DNA from: Sphingomonas sp. BAUL-RG-20F-R05-02
Lineage (GTDB): Bacteria > Pseudomonadota > Alphaproteobacteria > Sphingomonadales > Sphingomonadaceae
Reading direction: 5' to 3'
DNA length: 64,000 nt
Assembly (NCBI RefSeq): GCF_022662305.1
Contig: NZ_JAKNQH010000004.1
Location: forward strand, 1 to 64,000
Notes under the pieces: generated by a model
Seen by the model: the letters and a program-made list of their open reading frames with translations, nothing else
Told to the model about the DNA's origin: nothing
Database searches by the model: none
Position numbers and translations under genes: made by a program
In this document: one piece after another, positions 8,467 to 17,372 of the stretch
How the letters are laid out: each line of letters opens with the position of its first letter
Position numbering within the stretch: the stretch's first letter is position 1

Positions 8467-10458
8467 ATGCGCATTGTCGCCCTCATGATCGCGTCATTCC
8501 TGTCGCTCGGCGTGGCCGCTGCAGAACCGCCGCGCTCCCCGGACTACGCCGCCGTGCAGGCGCGTCTCCAGCGCGGGTGGAACAGCTGGGACACCAATAC
8601 GGTCACCGGGCAGGTGCTGCTTCCCTACGGCCTGCAGATCCGGCTCGGCTTGAAAAAGGATAGCGCAGAGAACACGAACGCGTTCCTGCCAACGGCGCTG
8701 ATCGGCCGGAAGGCGGCGGGCGAGGAGACGGTGTTCCCGGGTCCGCACGCTTACGATGGCTCTTACACCGAACTCCGTGTCAAATGGCGCGGGATAGAAG
8801 TACGGTTGGAAACCGCGCATGTCGGAGACGATCTCGTCATGCTGGTGACGCCGCTCTCGGCGTCCGCACGGTCGCCGGATACGCTGGGAAACGCCGCGAC
8901 CCGCGCGAACACGACGTTCCGGTCGGATGCGGAAGCGACCAGCCAGCCGCCGGTCGCGATCCTGTCGGCCGCGATGATCTGGAACCGGCCCGGCAACGTC
9001 GCGCGCGAGGGCGCCAACATCGTGGCGCGACTGCCCGGCGCCGTCGTCACGATCCATGCCGCCGGACCGGAGATCGACGAGGTTCAGGTGCCCGTGACCG
9101 GCCCGTACTTCGCCTTTCGCCTGGATCGCCCGGCCGCGGTCAGCACCGGCAAGCCGAGGAACCTGGGCGAGATCACCACGCTGGTCGCGACAGCCCGCGC
9201 CGCGTTCGCTGCCCGCACCTCGGCGGCCGGCGCGTCCGCCGAGGTGCGCGGCGCGATCGAGACCGTACTCGGCTGGGACACGATCTACGATCCGGCTGGC
9301 GGCCGCGTCATGTCACCCGTCAGCCGGATATGGAATCAGAACTGGGGCGGATACGTCCTGTTCGATTGGGACACGTTTTTTGCCGCTACCATGGCCTCGC
9401 TCGGAAACCGTGATCTCGCCTACGCCAATGCGCTGGAGGTGCTGAACGAGGTATCCCCTGCCGGTTTCGTACCCAATTTCGCGCGCGGCGGCGGCTGGAA
9501 AAGCTGGGACCGATCCGAGCCGCCCGTCGGCGCCATCACCATATTGGGTCTCTATCGCCGCTTCCACGATCGGTGGTTGCTTGAGGACAGTTACGACAGG
9601 CTGCTGAAATGGAATTCGTGGTGGCCCGACAACCGGGGCGCCGGCGAATATCTGACCTGGGGTAGCGATGCGACCCGGCCGCCGATCAACCCCGACGATC
9701 CCAGCGCCGGCACTCTGCAAGGGGCGAGATACGAGTCCGGGCTCGACAATAGCCCGATGTACGATGGGGTCGGCTTCGACGGCCGCCAAATGCAGCTCGC
9801 CGATGTCGGATTGATGAGCCTTTACATCGCAGACTGCGACGCGCTCGCCACCATCGCCGGCGAGCTTGGCCGAACCCGCGATGCTGTCGATCTTCGCGCC
9901 CGATCCGATCGCTATCGCCGCAGCCTTGCGACGCTGTGGGATCCCGTCGATCATATCTACCGCAACAAGGACTTGCGGACGGGCAGGTTGAGCGAGCACC
10001 TGTCGCCAACCAATTTCTACCCTCTGCTCGCCAACGTCCCGTCGCCGCGCGCGGCGGATCAGATGATCCGCGGGCATCTGCTCAACCCGGCCGAGTTCTG
10101 GGGCGATCGCGTCATTCCGTCGATCGCGCGCAGCAACCCGGCGTTCAAAGATCAGGATTACTGGCGAGGTCGCATTTGGGGGCCGATGAATTATCTCGTT
10201 TGGAAAGGGCTCGGCAACTACCACACCGATCTGGCGCTCGCTGCCCGCCGGCAGCTGGCCGACCGATCGCTGGCGCTTTTCATGGGGGAGTGGCGCTCAA
10301 AGGGGCATGTCCACGAGAACTATAGCGCGGTGTCAGCCGACAGCGACACAGTCGCGACGACGGACTGGTTCTACCACTGGGGTGCGCTCCTCGGCTTCAT
10401 CGGATCAGGCGTCGAGCAGGGGAACCCGATCGCACCTAAGCAGCCGTCGCATCGATAG
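8467..10458 (+). CDS. Secreted glycoside hydrolase, GH63-type (alpha/alpha toroid)
   Basis: A 663-residue protein with a Sec signal peptide ending after AAA (about residue 19). The N-terminal half is a beta-sandwich. The C-terminal half is an (alpha/alpha)6 barrel of the GH63/MGH1 type. The DWDTFF motif carries the expected catalytic Asp, and GHVHENY near the C-terminus carries the expected Glu base. The intervening YWRGRIWGPMNYLVW segment is characteristic of GH63/GH37-like barrels. Relatives such as YgjK cleave alpha-glucosidic bonds; the substrate here is unknown. AGGAGAAGG sits 6-10 bases before the ATG. It is divergent from the exported NIF3-like gene and stands alone in its transcription unit. 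Confidence 0.88.
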   Translation: MRIVALMIASFLSLGVAAAEPPRSPDYAAVQARLQRGWNSWDTNTVTGQVLLPYGLQIRLGLKKDSAENTNAFLPTALIGRKAAGEETVFPGPHAYDGSYTELRVKWRGIEVRLETAHVGDDLVMLVTPLSASARSPDTLGNAATRANTTFRSDAEATSQPPVAILSAAMIWNRPGNVAREGANIVARLPGAVVTIHAAGPEIDEVQVPVTGPYFAFRLDRPAAVSTGKPRNLGEITTLVATARAAFAARTSAAGASAEVRGAIETVLGWDTIYDPAGGRVMSPVSRIWNQNWGGYVLFDWDTFFAATMASLGNRDLAYANALEVLNEVSPAGFVPNFARGGGWKSWDRSEPPVGAITILGLYRRFHDRWLLEDSYDRLLKWNSWWPDNRGAGEYLTWGSDATRPPINPDDPSAGTLQGARYESGLDNSPMYDGVGFDGRQMQLADVGLMSLYIADCDALATIAGELGRTRDAVDLRARSDRYRRSLATLWDPVDHIYRNKDLRTGRLSEHLSPTNFYPLLANVPSPRAADQMIRGHLLNPAEFWGDRVIPSIARSNPAFKDQDYWRGRIWGPMNYLVWKGLGNYHTDLALAARRQLADRSLALFMGEWRSKGHVHENYSAVSADSDTVATTDWFYHWGALLGFIGSGVEQGNPIAPKQPSHR

Positions 10459-10895
10459 GCCGCCACCGTGGCCGATCAGTCGCGTCGAAACTGACTAGCC
10501 CGTCACGGCGGCGCTCGCCCGTCCTTCCCGCCTTGTGATGCGCAGATAGCGTGCGATCTTGGTAGGGTTGCTGATCGTATTTCGCGATCGTCGGAGAGTA
10601 TTACCGCCGGACGTCCGGTGGCGCTTGTCACCTTTGCTACCAGTGAGATCGGCTCCAGCCCTACGGTGCGGCAGGAGCATGCACAGAAATTACGGTGAGG
10701 TTGCAGCCTCAGAAGCAGGTGAACAGATGGCCGCTTTCGAGGGCTGACCAAGCCGCACTCAAAGAGGCAAGCTCAAGCAATGGCGAGGATACTGCGTGAC
10801 CAGAGGCATCCGAGCCTGAGCCGAACCTCTCATGCCTTATTCGCCTCAGCCCGATCAACTAATGCCGCGGTATCACCGAACTGAAGTGTAAACCT
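10459..10895. other. 437-bp intergenic stretch, no gene recognised
   Basis: Between two genes reading towards each other. A minus-strand frame over 10503-10751 has some coding-like composition but no family match and no convincing start. I see no tRNA fold and no obvious terminator with a T-run. It may hold a decayed gene. Confidence 0.4.
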
Positions 10896-11699
10896 TCAAC
10901 CCGCGATGGTGAAGACAGACCCGGAGTCCACCCGGATGCCGGCGCCGTTGATGAAGCTCGCACGTTCCGAGCACAGGAACGCGACCGCTGCGGCGACTTC
11001 CTCGGCCCGGCCACGGCGCTTCAATACCATGCCCGGCCGTTCCTCCTCGAGGAAACTGTCGATCGCCGCATCGAAACTTTCGCCGCGTTCGTCAGCGCGC
11101 TTGCGCATCATCTTGTCGGTCATCGGCGTCGCGATGAACGCGGGCGAGACGGTGTTGACCAGCACGTTGTCGCCGCCATAGGCCTTGGATAGTCCCTTCG
11201 CGAGGGCCAGGATACCCGCCTTCGACGCGCAATAGGCCAGCTCATCGACATAGGGCTGAACCGCATCTTCGGAGGCGAACAATACGATCCTGCCCCAGCC
11301 GCTCGCGCGCATTGCCGGGATCGCTTCACGGCACATCCGCACCGCGCCAAACAAATTGATATCGAGCGTCTGTTGCCAGCCGGCATCGTCGACTTCGAGA
11401 AAATCGCCGGTCGCACCCGTCACGCCCGCGGCGTTGACGTAGATATCGGGATTGCCAAGCCGGTCGCGAACCTCTGCCCAGATCGAACGAACGTCGTCGG
11501 GCTTGGTGACGTCACCGGCTACCGCGACAACGTCGCCAAGCGGCGCGAGCTCCGCGATCGCCTCGTTCAGCGTCCCGCCGGGCTGATCGGTGATCGCGAC
11601 GCGCACACCCGCCTCGAGCAACAACCGTGCGGTCTCCTTGCCCATGCCGGAATCCGCCCCGCTGATCAGCGCGATACGGTTCTTGATGCCCAGATCCAT
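10896..11699 (-). CDS. SDR family oxidoreductase of the GMC operon
   Basis: A 267-residue classical SDR. The cofactor loop is SGADSGMG (residues 14-21), followed by an NAAG variant of NNAG, FASEDA around the catalytic Ser, and YCASK as the Tyr-xxx-Lys pair. The C-terminal SFINGAGIRVDSG block is the usual FabG-like end. An Asp in AITDQPG after the second strand suggests NAD(H) use (inference). It follows the GMC oxidoreductase by 10 bp and is the third gene of a minus-strand operon. It may act on the same alcohol or sugar as the membrane dehydrogenase. Convergent with the GH63 gene. Confidence 0.9.
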   Translation of the reverse strand: MDLGIKNRIALISGADSGMGKETARLLLEAGVRVAITDQPGGTLNEAIAELAPLGDVVAVAGDVTKPDDVRSIWAEVRDRLGNPDIYVNAAGVTGATGDFLEVDDAGWQQTLDINLFGAVRMCREAIPAMRASGWGRIVLFASEDAVQPYVDELAYCASKAGILALAKGLSKAYGGDNVLVNTVSPAFIATPMTDKMMRKRADERGESFDAAIDSFLEEERPGMVLKRRGRAEEVAAAVAFLCSERASFINGAGIRVDSGSVFTIAG

Positions 11700-11709
11700 G
11701 ATGAACTCC

Positions 11710-13248
11710 TCAGTGCCTTGATGCGAGAAAACGGTCGGCAGTGCGCAGCGACAGTGCCATGATCGTCAGCGCGGGGTTGGCCGCGAGCGCGCTGGGAAAG
11801 ACAGAATTGTCGCAGATCAGCAGGTTCGGGACGTCGAAGCTGCGACCGTCGGGGTCGACCACTGCGGCGTTACCAGCCGTTCCCATACGGCACGTGCCGA
11901 CCGTATGGGCGGAGCGGTCGACCGCGACGATGTCGCTCGCGCCGGCCGCCGTCCAGATGTCGGTGAGCGTGCGTCGGGCGTGACGGTCGATCGCCTGTTC
12001 GTTGGCATGATAGCTGAAGTCGATCCGCGCCTTACGGTGACCGAACCGATCGGTTTCGTCGGCGAGCGTCAGGCGATTTTCGGCATGTGGCAGGCATTCG
12101 CCGTTGATCCCGATCCCAGCCAAGCGGTTGTAGCTCCTCAGGAAGGTCTCAAGTCGTTCGCCCCACATGCCAGCCCCTCGTGTGAGCCCGTTGGCGAGAT
12201 TGACAGGAAGTACGCCGAGACTCTGAATTAGATAACCACCCGCACAGTCCGCGTCGCCGGGCCGCAGCATGTCCTCGCTGATCAGCGAGGAGGGGTAACC
12301 CCTGTTCATCCGCATGTCAGCGTCAAACCGGCCCCAAATCTGCGTCGCGACATGCGCCATGAAGTTACGGCCGACCTGCCCGCTTGAGTTGGCGATGCCG
12401 AGGTTGAGCAGCAGGCGTGGCGTCTCCACGCCGCCCGCGCACAGGAAAACGGCCGAGCATCGTTGCCGATGCTCCGCGTCGTCCTGCCGATACACGACCG
12501 CGCTGATCCGGCCGCTGCGATTGAACTCGAACGACACCACGCGCGCTTCGGCGCGGATCTCGGCGCCATGCGCGTGCGCAAGCGGCAGGTAGGTCGTATC
12601 CATGCTGGTCTTTGCAGCGGTGCGACAGCCCTGATGGCAAGTGCCACAATTGACGCAGGCCTGACGCTGCCCCCAATGCGGCTGTTCGCGATCGCGCGAG
12701 ACCAAGGCTGCCGGCGCGTCGGTGGCGACGATGCCGATCGCCGCACAGCCACGCGCCATAGCGTCGGCTGCGGCATTGCGCGCGACGGGCGGATAGGCAT
12801 AGCGGCGGGACGTGTCCCAAGGATACTCAGTTGGCCCTGATATGCCGGTAAACTGCTCCACTTCCACGATGTAGCGGATCAGCTCTGCATGATCGATTGG
12901 CCAGTCGGCGCCCTTGCCGCTGAGCGTCTTCAGTTTCAGGTCGCGAGGATCCGGTCGTGGGCAGAAAGCGCCCCAGTGCAGTGTCGATCCGCCGACGCCC
13001 ATGCCGGAGTTGTTCGAGCCGAACGCGGTGGGCGTCGTCCCGCCGCTCAGCCGTTCCTCCATCCAGTAGATGTCGGCCGCAAGCTCGTCGGCAACGTGGT
13101 CGTCTGGGCGGAACATTCGGCCCGCCTCCAGCGCAACCACCGACAGGCCCGCCTGCGCAAGCCGTGCGGCAAGGGGAGCGCCGCCCGCGCCGGTACCGAT
13201 CACCACCGCGTCAACGACATCGGCCGGGGCGTAACGCTTCGCGCTCAC
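11710..13248 (-). CDS. GMC family oxidoreductase (gluconate-dehydrogenase-like, FAD)
   Basis: A 512-residue glucose-methanol-choline oxidoreductase. The Rossmann FAD motif GTGAGGAPLA starts at about residue 18, with the Glu that binds the adenosine ribose in VALEAGR. A GGSTLHWGAF block follows. The C-terminal catalytic region has HTVGTCRMG and the NPALTIMAL end typical of the family. A CVNCGTCHQGC cluster in the middle is the cysteine set seen in gluconate/fructose dehydrogenase large subunits. I start it at the GTG at 13248 because it overlaps the preceding stop (GTGA) and has GGAG 8 bases before it; the GTG at 13275 is the alternative. The neighbour carries a subunit-3-like domain, so the pair probably forms one dehydrogenase complex. 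Confidence 0.88.
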   Translation of the reverse strand: MSAKRYAPADVVDAVVIGTGAGGAPLAARLAQAGLSVVALEAGRMFRPDDHVADELAADIYWMEERLSGGTTPTAFGSNNSGMGVGGSTLHWGAFCPRPDPRDLKLKTLSGKGADWPIDHAELIRYIVEVEQFTGISGPTEYPWDTSRRYAYPPVARNAAADAMARGCAAIGIVATDAPAALVSRDREQPHWGQRQACVNCGTCHQGCRTAAKTSMDTTYLPLAHAHGAEIRAEARVVSFEFNRSGRISAVVYRQDDAEHRQRCSAVFLCAGGVETPRLLLNLGIANSSGQVGRNFMAHVATQIWGRFDADMRMNRGYPSSLISEDMLRPGDADCAGGYLIQSLGVLPVNLANGLTRGAGMWGERLETFLRSYNRLAGIGINGECLPHAENRLTLADETDRFGHRKARIDFSYHANEQAIDRHARRTLTDIWTAAGASDIVAVDRSAHTVGTCRMGTAGNAAVVDPDGRSFDVPNLLICDNSVFPSALAANPALTIMALSLRTADRFLASRH

Positions 13249-14591
13249 GACATCCGCTCCGGTGACGGCTGCCACGTCTCCAGATCGTCGGCGGCGGTAC
13301 GGGTATAGCCCTGTTTGCGGCGGCCATCGCCGCCGACTGCAAAGCCGTCATAGCCGATTGCCACCATCGTCGCTGGCAGCGACATCCAGACGCGAACGGT
13401 TTCGGCGCGAACGTCCTCGAACCACAAGGCCATCTGTTCGGGTGAAAGCTGCGCCGCGTCCTCGCTGCTGCCGATCGCGCCATCGGCAACACGTTCCAGC
13501 AAGCGGGTTTGCGCATCCCCTCCCAGCGTGGCGAAACCCCCCGTCGCCAGCGTCGCGAGCCCGCGCTGCCACGCTTCACGATCAGGCGGTAGCGCCGCGA
13601 ACCGCCAGCCGTCGCCCGCACCGTCAGCGATGCTGGCGAGGATGCGGTCCGCCAAGACGGCAATTTCGCCGGCATCGGGCAGGATCTGCGCGACAGTAGC
13701 CGTGGCCGTCGCGCGGTCTTCAGCCGTCCAGAGTGATGTTTCAGGCGGCGGGCGCATACGATCCATAAGCGCGACGCGCGTCCTACGACTGACGCGATCA
13801 GAGGCAAGCAATCTTGCGAAGGCCGGGGGTAGTTCGGCCTGAGCGACGCGTGCGACATGGCCTTCGAGCAGCGACGCGAGCACCTCAGGCTGTTCGTACG
13901 GAATGAGATGTGCCGCCCCCTGAACAACCTGAACATCGGCAGTGATGTAATGCGGTAGGTTGAGCCGACGCTGGGCATCTTCGCCAAGATCGCCATCGTC
14001 CGCGCCAGCGATAATCCGCGCCGGGATCGTGATACGCCCGGCAGCAGCGCTCCAGTCTTCACGACTTCCGCGTTCCAGCCACCCAAGCCAGGCTTCCCGG
14101 CTGGAGCGCTGAACGTCTTCGATTGCAGCGGTTCGCAGCGCGTCCGCCAATCGGGTTGCGGTATTCGCGTCGACGAACGTCGCGGCTTCGTCCCACGACG
14201 CCTGATTGTCCGCAAACCACCCGATCATTTCAGCGCGGCGATCCTCATCCATCGGTTCGGGCGAGGGGGGAGATGCCGCGACCAGTACGACGCCGAGCAC
14301 ACCTGACAGGCCGATTTCGCCGCGTGCCGCGCGGGCGGCAACGAGCGTGACGATCTTGCCCCCCATGCTGTGTCCGACGAGCACGCAGGAGACCAGCGCG
14401 CGCGAGCGAATCTCGTCCGCGAGCCAGTCTGCCATCGCCCCGACATCGAGGTAACCGCGTCGTGCCGCCGCACCGTAGCCAGGCAGATCAAGCGCCACGC
14501 AATCGCGCGTCGGCAGATGATCAAGGACAAGCTTCCACTGTTCCGCGCTGGCGCCAAGTGCGTGCAGAAACACCAACGTCGGTCCGGTCAT
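13245..14591 (-). CDS. Alpha/beta hydrolase fused to gluconate 2-dehydrogenase subunit-3-like domain
   Basis: A 448-residue two-domain protein. Residues 1-255 are an alpha/beta hydrolase: FLHALG oxyanion loop, nucleophile elbow GHSMGG with Ser75, an acidic residue in IIAGADDGDLGE and the catalytic His in GAAHLIPYEQPE. Residues 265-448 resemble subunit 3 of gluconate 2-dehydrogenase, a small helical subunit usually made as a separate, exported protein; the WxEDVRxExVRxWMxxPATMxxIGYDGF pattern is the clue. No signal peptide is present. The start at 14591 is chosen over the TTG at 14609 because it has a GAGG site. The stop overlaps the GMC gene start by 4 bp, indicating coupled translation. I infer a chaperone or maturation role for the second domain and lactone or ester hydrolysis for the first. 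Confidence 0.82.
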   Translation of the reverse strand: MTGPTLVFLHALGASAEQWKLVLDHLPTRDCVALDLPGYGAAARRGYLDVGAMADWLADEIRSRALVSCVLVGHSMGGKIVTLVAARAARGEIGLSGVLGVVLVAASPPSPEPMDEDRRAEMIGWFADNQASWDEAATFVDANTATRLADALRTAAIEDVQRSSREAWLGWLERGSREDWSAAAGRITIPARIIAGADDGDLGEDAQRRLNLPHYITADVQVVQGAAHLIPYEQPEVLASLLEGHVARVAQAELPPAFARLLASDRVSRRTRVALMDRMRPPPETSLWTAEDRATATATVAQILPDAGEIAVLADRILASIADGAGDGWRFAALPPDREAWQRGLATLATGGFATLGGDAQTRLLERVADGAIGSSEDAAQLSPEQMALWFEDVRAETVRVWMSLPATMVAIGYDGFAVGGDGRRKQGYTRTAADDLETWQPSPERMS

Positions 14592-14884
14592 GCAGCCTCG
14601 CAAATTCAACTTGATGCCTGACGTTGCAGCTAAGCGTCAGTTCCGGTTGGACGTGCCGATCGCATAAATATCCTTGAAAACATCGCCGAGCGATCACCCC
14701 CGTTGCGCCGTTTTTGCCGTCAGAGATCTCTGGCCATCCCGCATGCACGGAAGCGTGTGCCGCCTGTCGCTACACCGGATCGCATCGAAATTCGCGTTTT
14801 TATCGGACCTGACGCGGACCTTTAGAGCCATGTTCCCTGTTGTATGCCCGCACGATCCCCAACACCGAGATGGAGTTGAAGCTC

Positions 14885-15484
14885 ATGGCGAAGAAGCCTG
14901 ACAAACAGACCGCCCCTTCCACTGACGAAGCGCAGCCGCGCTATGCCGTCGAATATCGCGAAATCCAGCCGTACGGAACGTTGAAGAATCTACCGATCGC
15001 GCTTGAGGATAACGCCCGTGCGCAAAGCGTGGAGATCCTCAATCAGGTTCTGGTCGATACGATGACCCTGCGCGACATGTACAAGAAGCATCATTGGCAG
15101 ATGTCTGGTGCGACCTTCTATCAGCTTCACCTGCTGCTCGATAAGCACTTCGAGGAGCAGTCGGCATTGGTCGACATGATTGCTGAACGTATCATGGCGC
15201 TTGGCGGCATCAGCATCGCCATGGCGCCTGATGTCGCGGAAATGACCCGCATCCCCCGTCCGCCCAGAGGTCGGGAGGACGTTCCGTCGCAGCTTGCACG
15301 CCTGCTTGAAGCCCATGAGATCATCCTGCGTCAGGCCCATGAGGGCGCGGAAGCCGCGGACGAGTCCGGGGATGACGGCACCAACGATCTGCTGGTCAGC
15401 AACATCATCCGTACCGGTGAGCCGCAGGTATGGTTCTTGGCCGAACATCTCGCGGCAACCGAACTGGTTCGCCCGGACGCGTAA
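14885..15484 (+). CDS. Dps-family ferritin-like DNA protection protein
   Basis: A 199-residue member of the Dps/ferritin-like family, longer at both ends than the usual 160. The ferroxidase residues are visible: HHW in the first helix (YKKHHWQMSG), then LLLDKHFEEQ carrying the Asp and Glu. The N-terminus is rich in Lys and polar residues (AKKPDKQ), as in Dps proteins that bind DNA. Such proteins form 12-subunit shells that oxidise Fe(II) with hydrogen peroxide and protect DNA in starvation. The ATG at 14885 is chosen because GGAG lies nine bases before it; ATGs at 14840 and 14870 are in frame but poorly placed. It stands alone. Confidence 0.88.
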   Translation: MAKKPDKQTAPSTDEAQPRYAVEYREIQPYGTLKNLPIALEDNARAQSVEILNQVLVDTMTLRDMYKKHHWQMSGATFYQLHLLLDKHFEEQSALVDMIAERIMALGGISIAMAPDVAEMTRIPRPPRGREDVPSQLARLLEAHEIILRQAHEGAEAADESGDDGTNDLLVSNIIRTGEPQVWFLAEHLAATELVRPDA

Positions 15485-15741
15485 ACAGACGGATGACGCA
15501 CACGACTTGGTTGTGTGCGTCACTTCCGACGCCCATCGCGCTGGCAGCGCGCTGGGCGGATACGGCTTGTGCCGTCTAGCAAGCCGGGCAGCTCTTCGTT
15601 TCGGACTGCAGTTATAACTCCGGACAAACTCAGCCGGCATAGGCTGATCACGATTATGGACGGTTCTGGACGAGTTCGGATTGCGTTGCGGCAGATCAAT
15701 CATCGAGCCAGATACAACGCGCGGGCTACTGTTCCGAACGC

Positions 15742-16587
15742 TCAGGCCGCGAAGCTGGTCGACCGGGAGAGCGTATCCCAGGCATCGCGTTCCGTCTTCA
15801 TCGCATCCAGCTTCTGATCGACTAAGCCCAGTGCATCGGCGCCAAGAAAAAGCCGGGTAGGCGGGCTTTCGGCTTCGAACAAGGCGAGCAGCGCCTGGGC
15901 GGCCTTGGCCGGATCGCCCGGCTGGTTGCCGCTCTTGGCTTGGCGCGCCTCTCGCAACGGATCCATCACCGCGTCATAGTCTGCAATGCTGCGCGGCGTA
16001 CGGTCCATCGAGCGCCCCGCCCAGTCAGTGCGGAACTGGCCGGGCGCAAGCGCCGTCACCCGGATGCCAAAGGCCGCCACCTCCTTGCCGAGGCTTTCGG
16101 AGATACCCTCGAGAGCGAACTTGCTACCGCAGTAGAAGCTGATCCCTGGCATGGTGATGAACCCACCCATCGAGGTCACGTTGACAATGTGGCCGGCCCG
16201 GCGCTCCCGCATGCCAGGCAGCACCGCCTTTATCATCGCCACGGGTCCGAAAACGTTGGCGGCGAACTGCCGCTGGAGATCGTTGATCGAAGATTCTTCC
16301 AGCACGCCCTCATGGCCGTAGCCGGCGTTGTTCACCAGCACGTCGATTGGCCCGATCTCCTGCTCCGCTTTGTCGACTGCCAAAGGGATGGCGGTATAGT
16401 TTGTGACATCGAGCACGAGCGGATGCGCACGGCCGGGCGCGAGGGCAGCGAACGCACCGGCGTCGCCGTCCCGCCGCACGGTACCGATTACCTTGTGTCC
16501 GGCTTTCAGCGCGCCTTCGGCAAAGGCGCGTCCCAACCCCGAGCTGACGCCAGTGATCAGGAAGGTTTTGGGCAGAGTGATGGTCAT
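15742..16587 (-). CDS. SDR family oxidoreductase, divergent from TetR gene
   Basis: A 281-residue SDR with TGVSSGLG as the cofactor loop, VNNAGYG, a VTSMGG Ser motif and YCGSK as the catalytic pair. TVRRDGDA after the second strand suggests NADP(H). The extended C-terminal part (LFLGADALGLVDQKLDAM) is typical of the 'oxidoreductase/retinol-dehydrogenase-like' subgroup common in proteobacteria. The ATG at 16587 has GGAGG six bases upstream; the longer frame from 16656 would run through the operator. It is divergent from a TetR repressor with a perfect palindrome between the two starts, so it is very probably that repressor's target. Confidence 0.9.
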   Translation of the reverse strand: MTITLPKTFLITGVSSGLGRAFAEGALKAGHKVIGTVRRDGDAGAFAALAPGRAHPLVLDVTNYTAIPLAVDKAEQEIGPIDVLVNNAGYGHEGVLEESSINDLQRQFAANVFGPVAMIKAVLPGMRERRAGHIVNVTSMGGFITMPGISFYCGSKFALEGISESLGKEVAAFGIRVTALAPGQFRTDWAGRSMDRTPRSIADYDAVMDPLREARQAKSGNQPGDPAKAAQALLALFEAESPPTRLFLGADALGLVDQKLDAMKTERDAWDTLSRSTSFAA

Positions 16588-16615
16588 GCGATACCTCCGG
16601 GGAAAACCACGTACA

Positions 16616-16629
16616 TATATCATGATATA
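16616..16629. promoter_or_regulatory. Perfect 14-bp palindrome, probable TetR operator
   Basis: TATATCATGATATA reads the same on both strands. It lies 8 bp before the TetR start and 29 bp before the SDR start, the classical place for an autoregulatory operator shared by divergent genes. It is AT-rich in very GC-rich surroundings and may also contain a -10 box. Inference from position and symmetry only. Confidence 0.65.
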
Positions 16630-16637
16630 GGAAGCGT

Positions 16638-17234
16638 ATGCCGGGCAGCAAGACAAGGGTTTCGACTTTCGAGAAAGGCGAGCCCGTTCGCCAGCGGATC
16701 CTCGATGCGGCGGAACGGCTGCTCCGCAGCGGCGAGGCCGAGTTCTCGATGCGCGACCTTGCCGCCGAAGCAGGGGTCAGCTTCGCTACGCCCTTCAACC
16801 AGTTCGGAAGCAAGGCGGGGATCATGCACGCTCTGTCCGCTCGGCGGATCGAGACCATGGCGGAGCGCTATGCTGCCGTGACGCCTCCAGTAGACGCAAC
16901 AGGTCGCGTTCGGCTGGCGATTGAGGTGGCAGTTGCCGTCATGCTGGACGAGCCCGACGTGAACCGTGCGGTGATGGGGTCGATCGCCACCGCGGGGCCA
17001 GCAAGAGCCGATGCCTTGACCCGCTCCACAGCCTTCTGGACGCTGGCGGTGGGCGCCTCCGAAGGTGAGGCCGCGCCGAACCGGCAACGTTGGCGCGATC
17101 TGCCTATCCAACTCGCCTTAGCCTTTCGCGGGGCCTTGTCGTTTTGGTCGGCTGGTGAGCTACCCGATGCAGAGCTTGCTCCGGCGGCCCTCGCAACTGC
17201 GAACACCCTGATGCTCGGCTTTGCCAAGCAATAG
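16638..17234 (+). CDS. TetR family transcriptional regulator
   Basis: A 198-residue TetR-type repressor. The N-terminal helix-turn-helix (about residues 18-65) shows QRILDAAERLL, then FSMRDLAAEAGVSFATPFNQFGSKAGIMHAL. The rest is an all-helical ligand-binding domain without a recognisable signature. AGGA lies 5 bases before the ATG. The adjacent perfect palindrome and the divergent SDR gene suggest that it represses both itself and the SDR, with release by a small hydrophobic molecule (inference). Confidence 0.87.
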   Translation: MPGSKTRVSTFEKGEPVRQRILDAAERLLRSGEAEFSMRDLAAEAGVSFATPFNQFGSKAGIMHALSARRIETMAERYAAVTPPVDATGRVRLAIEVAVAVMLDEPDVNRAVMGSIATAGPARADALTRSTAFWTLAVGASEGEAAPNRQRWRDLPIQLALAFRGALSFWSAGELPDAELAPAALATANTLMLGFAKQ

Positions 17235-17372
17235 CAGCCTTTTAGGGTCTGCAAGCGCCAGTCGGGCGGTTATCGTGCTCGAAAGGGCAGCACGGCAACG
17301 TGTCGGCTACCCAGGTTGACCTTCAGATTGCTTTACGGCTTTCCCTGATCCCAATCGCATGCTCACCTCTGC

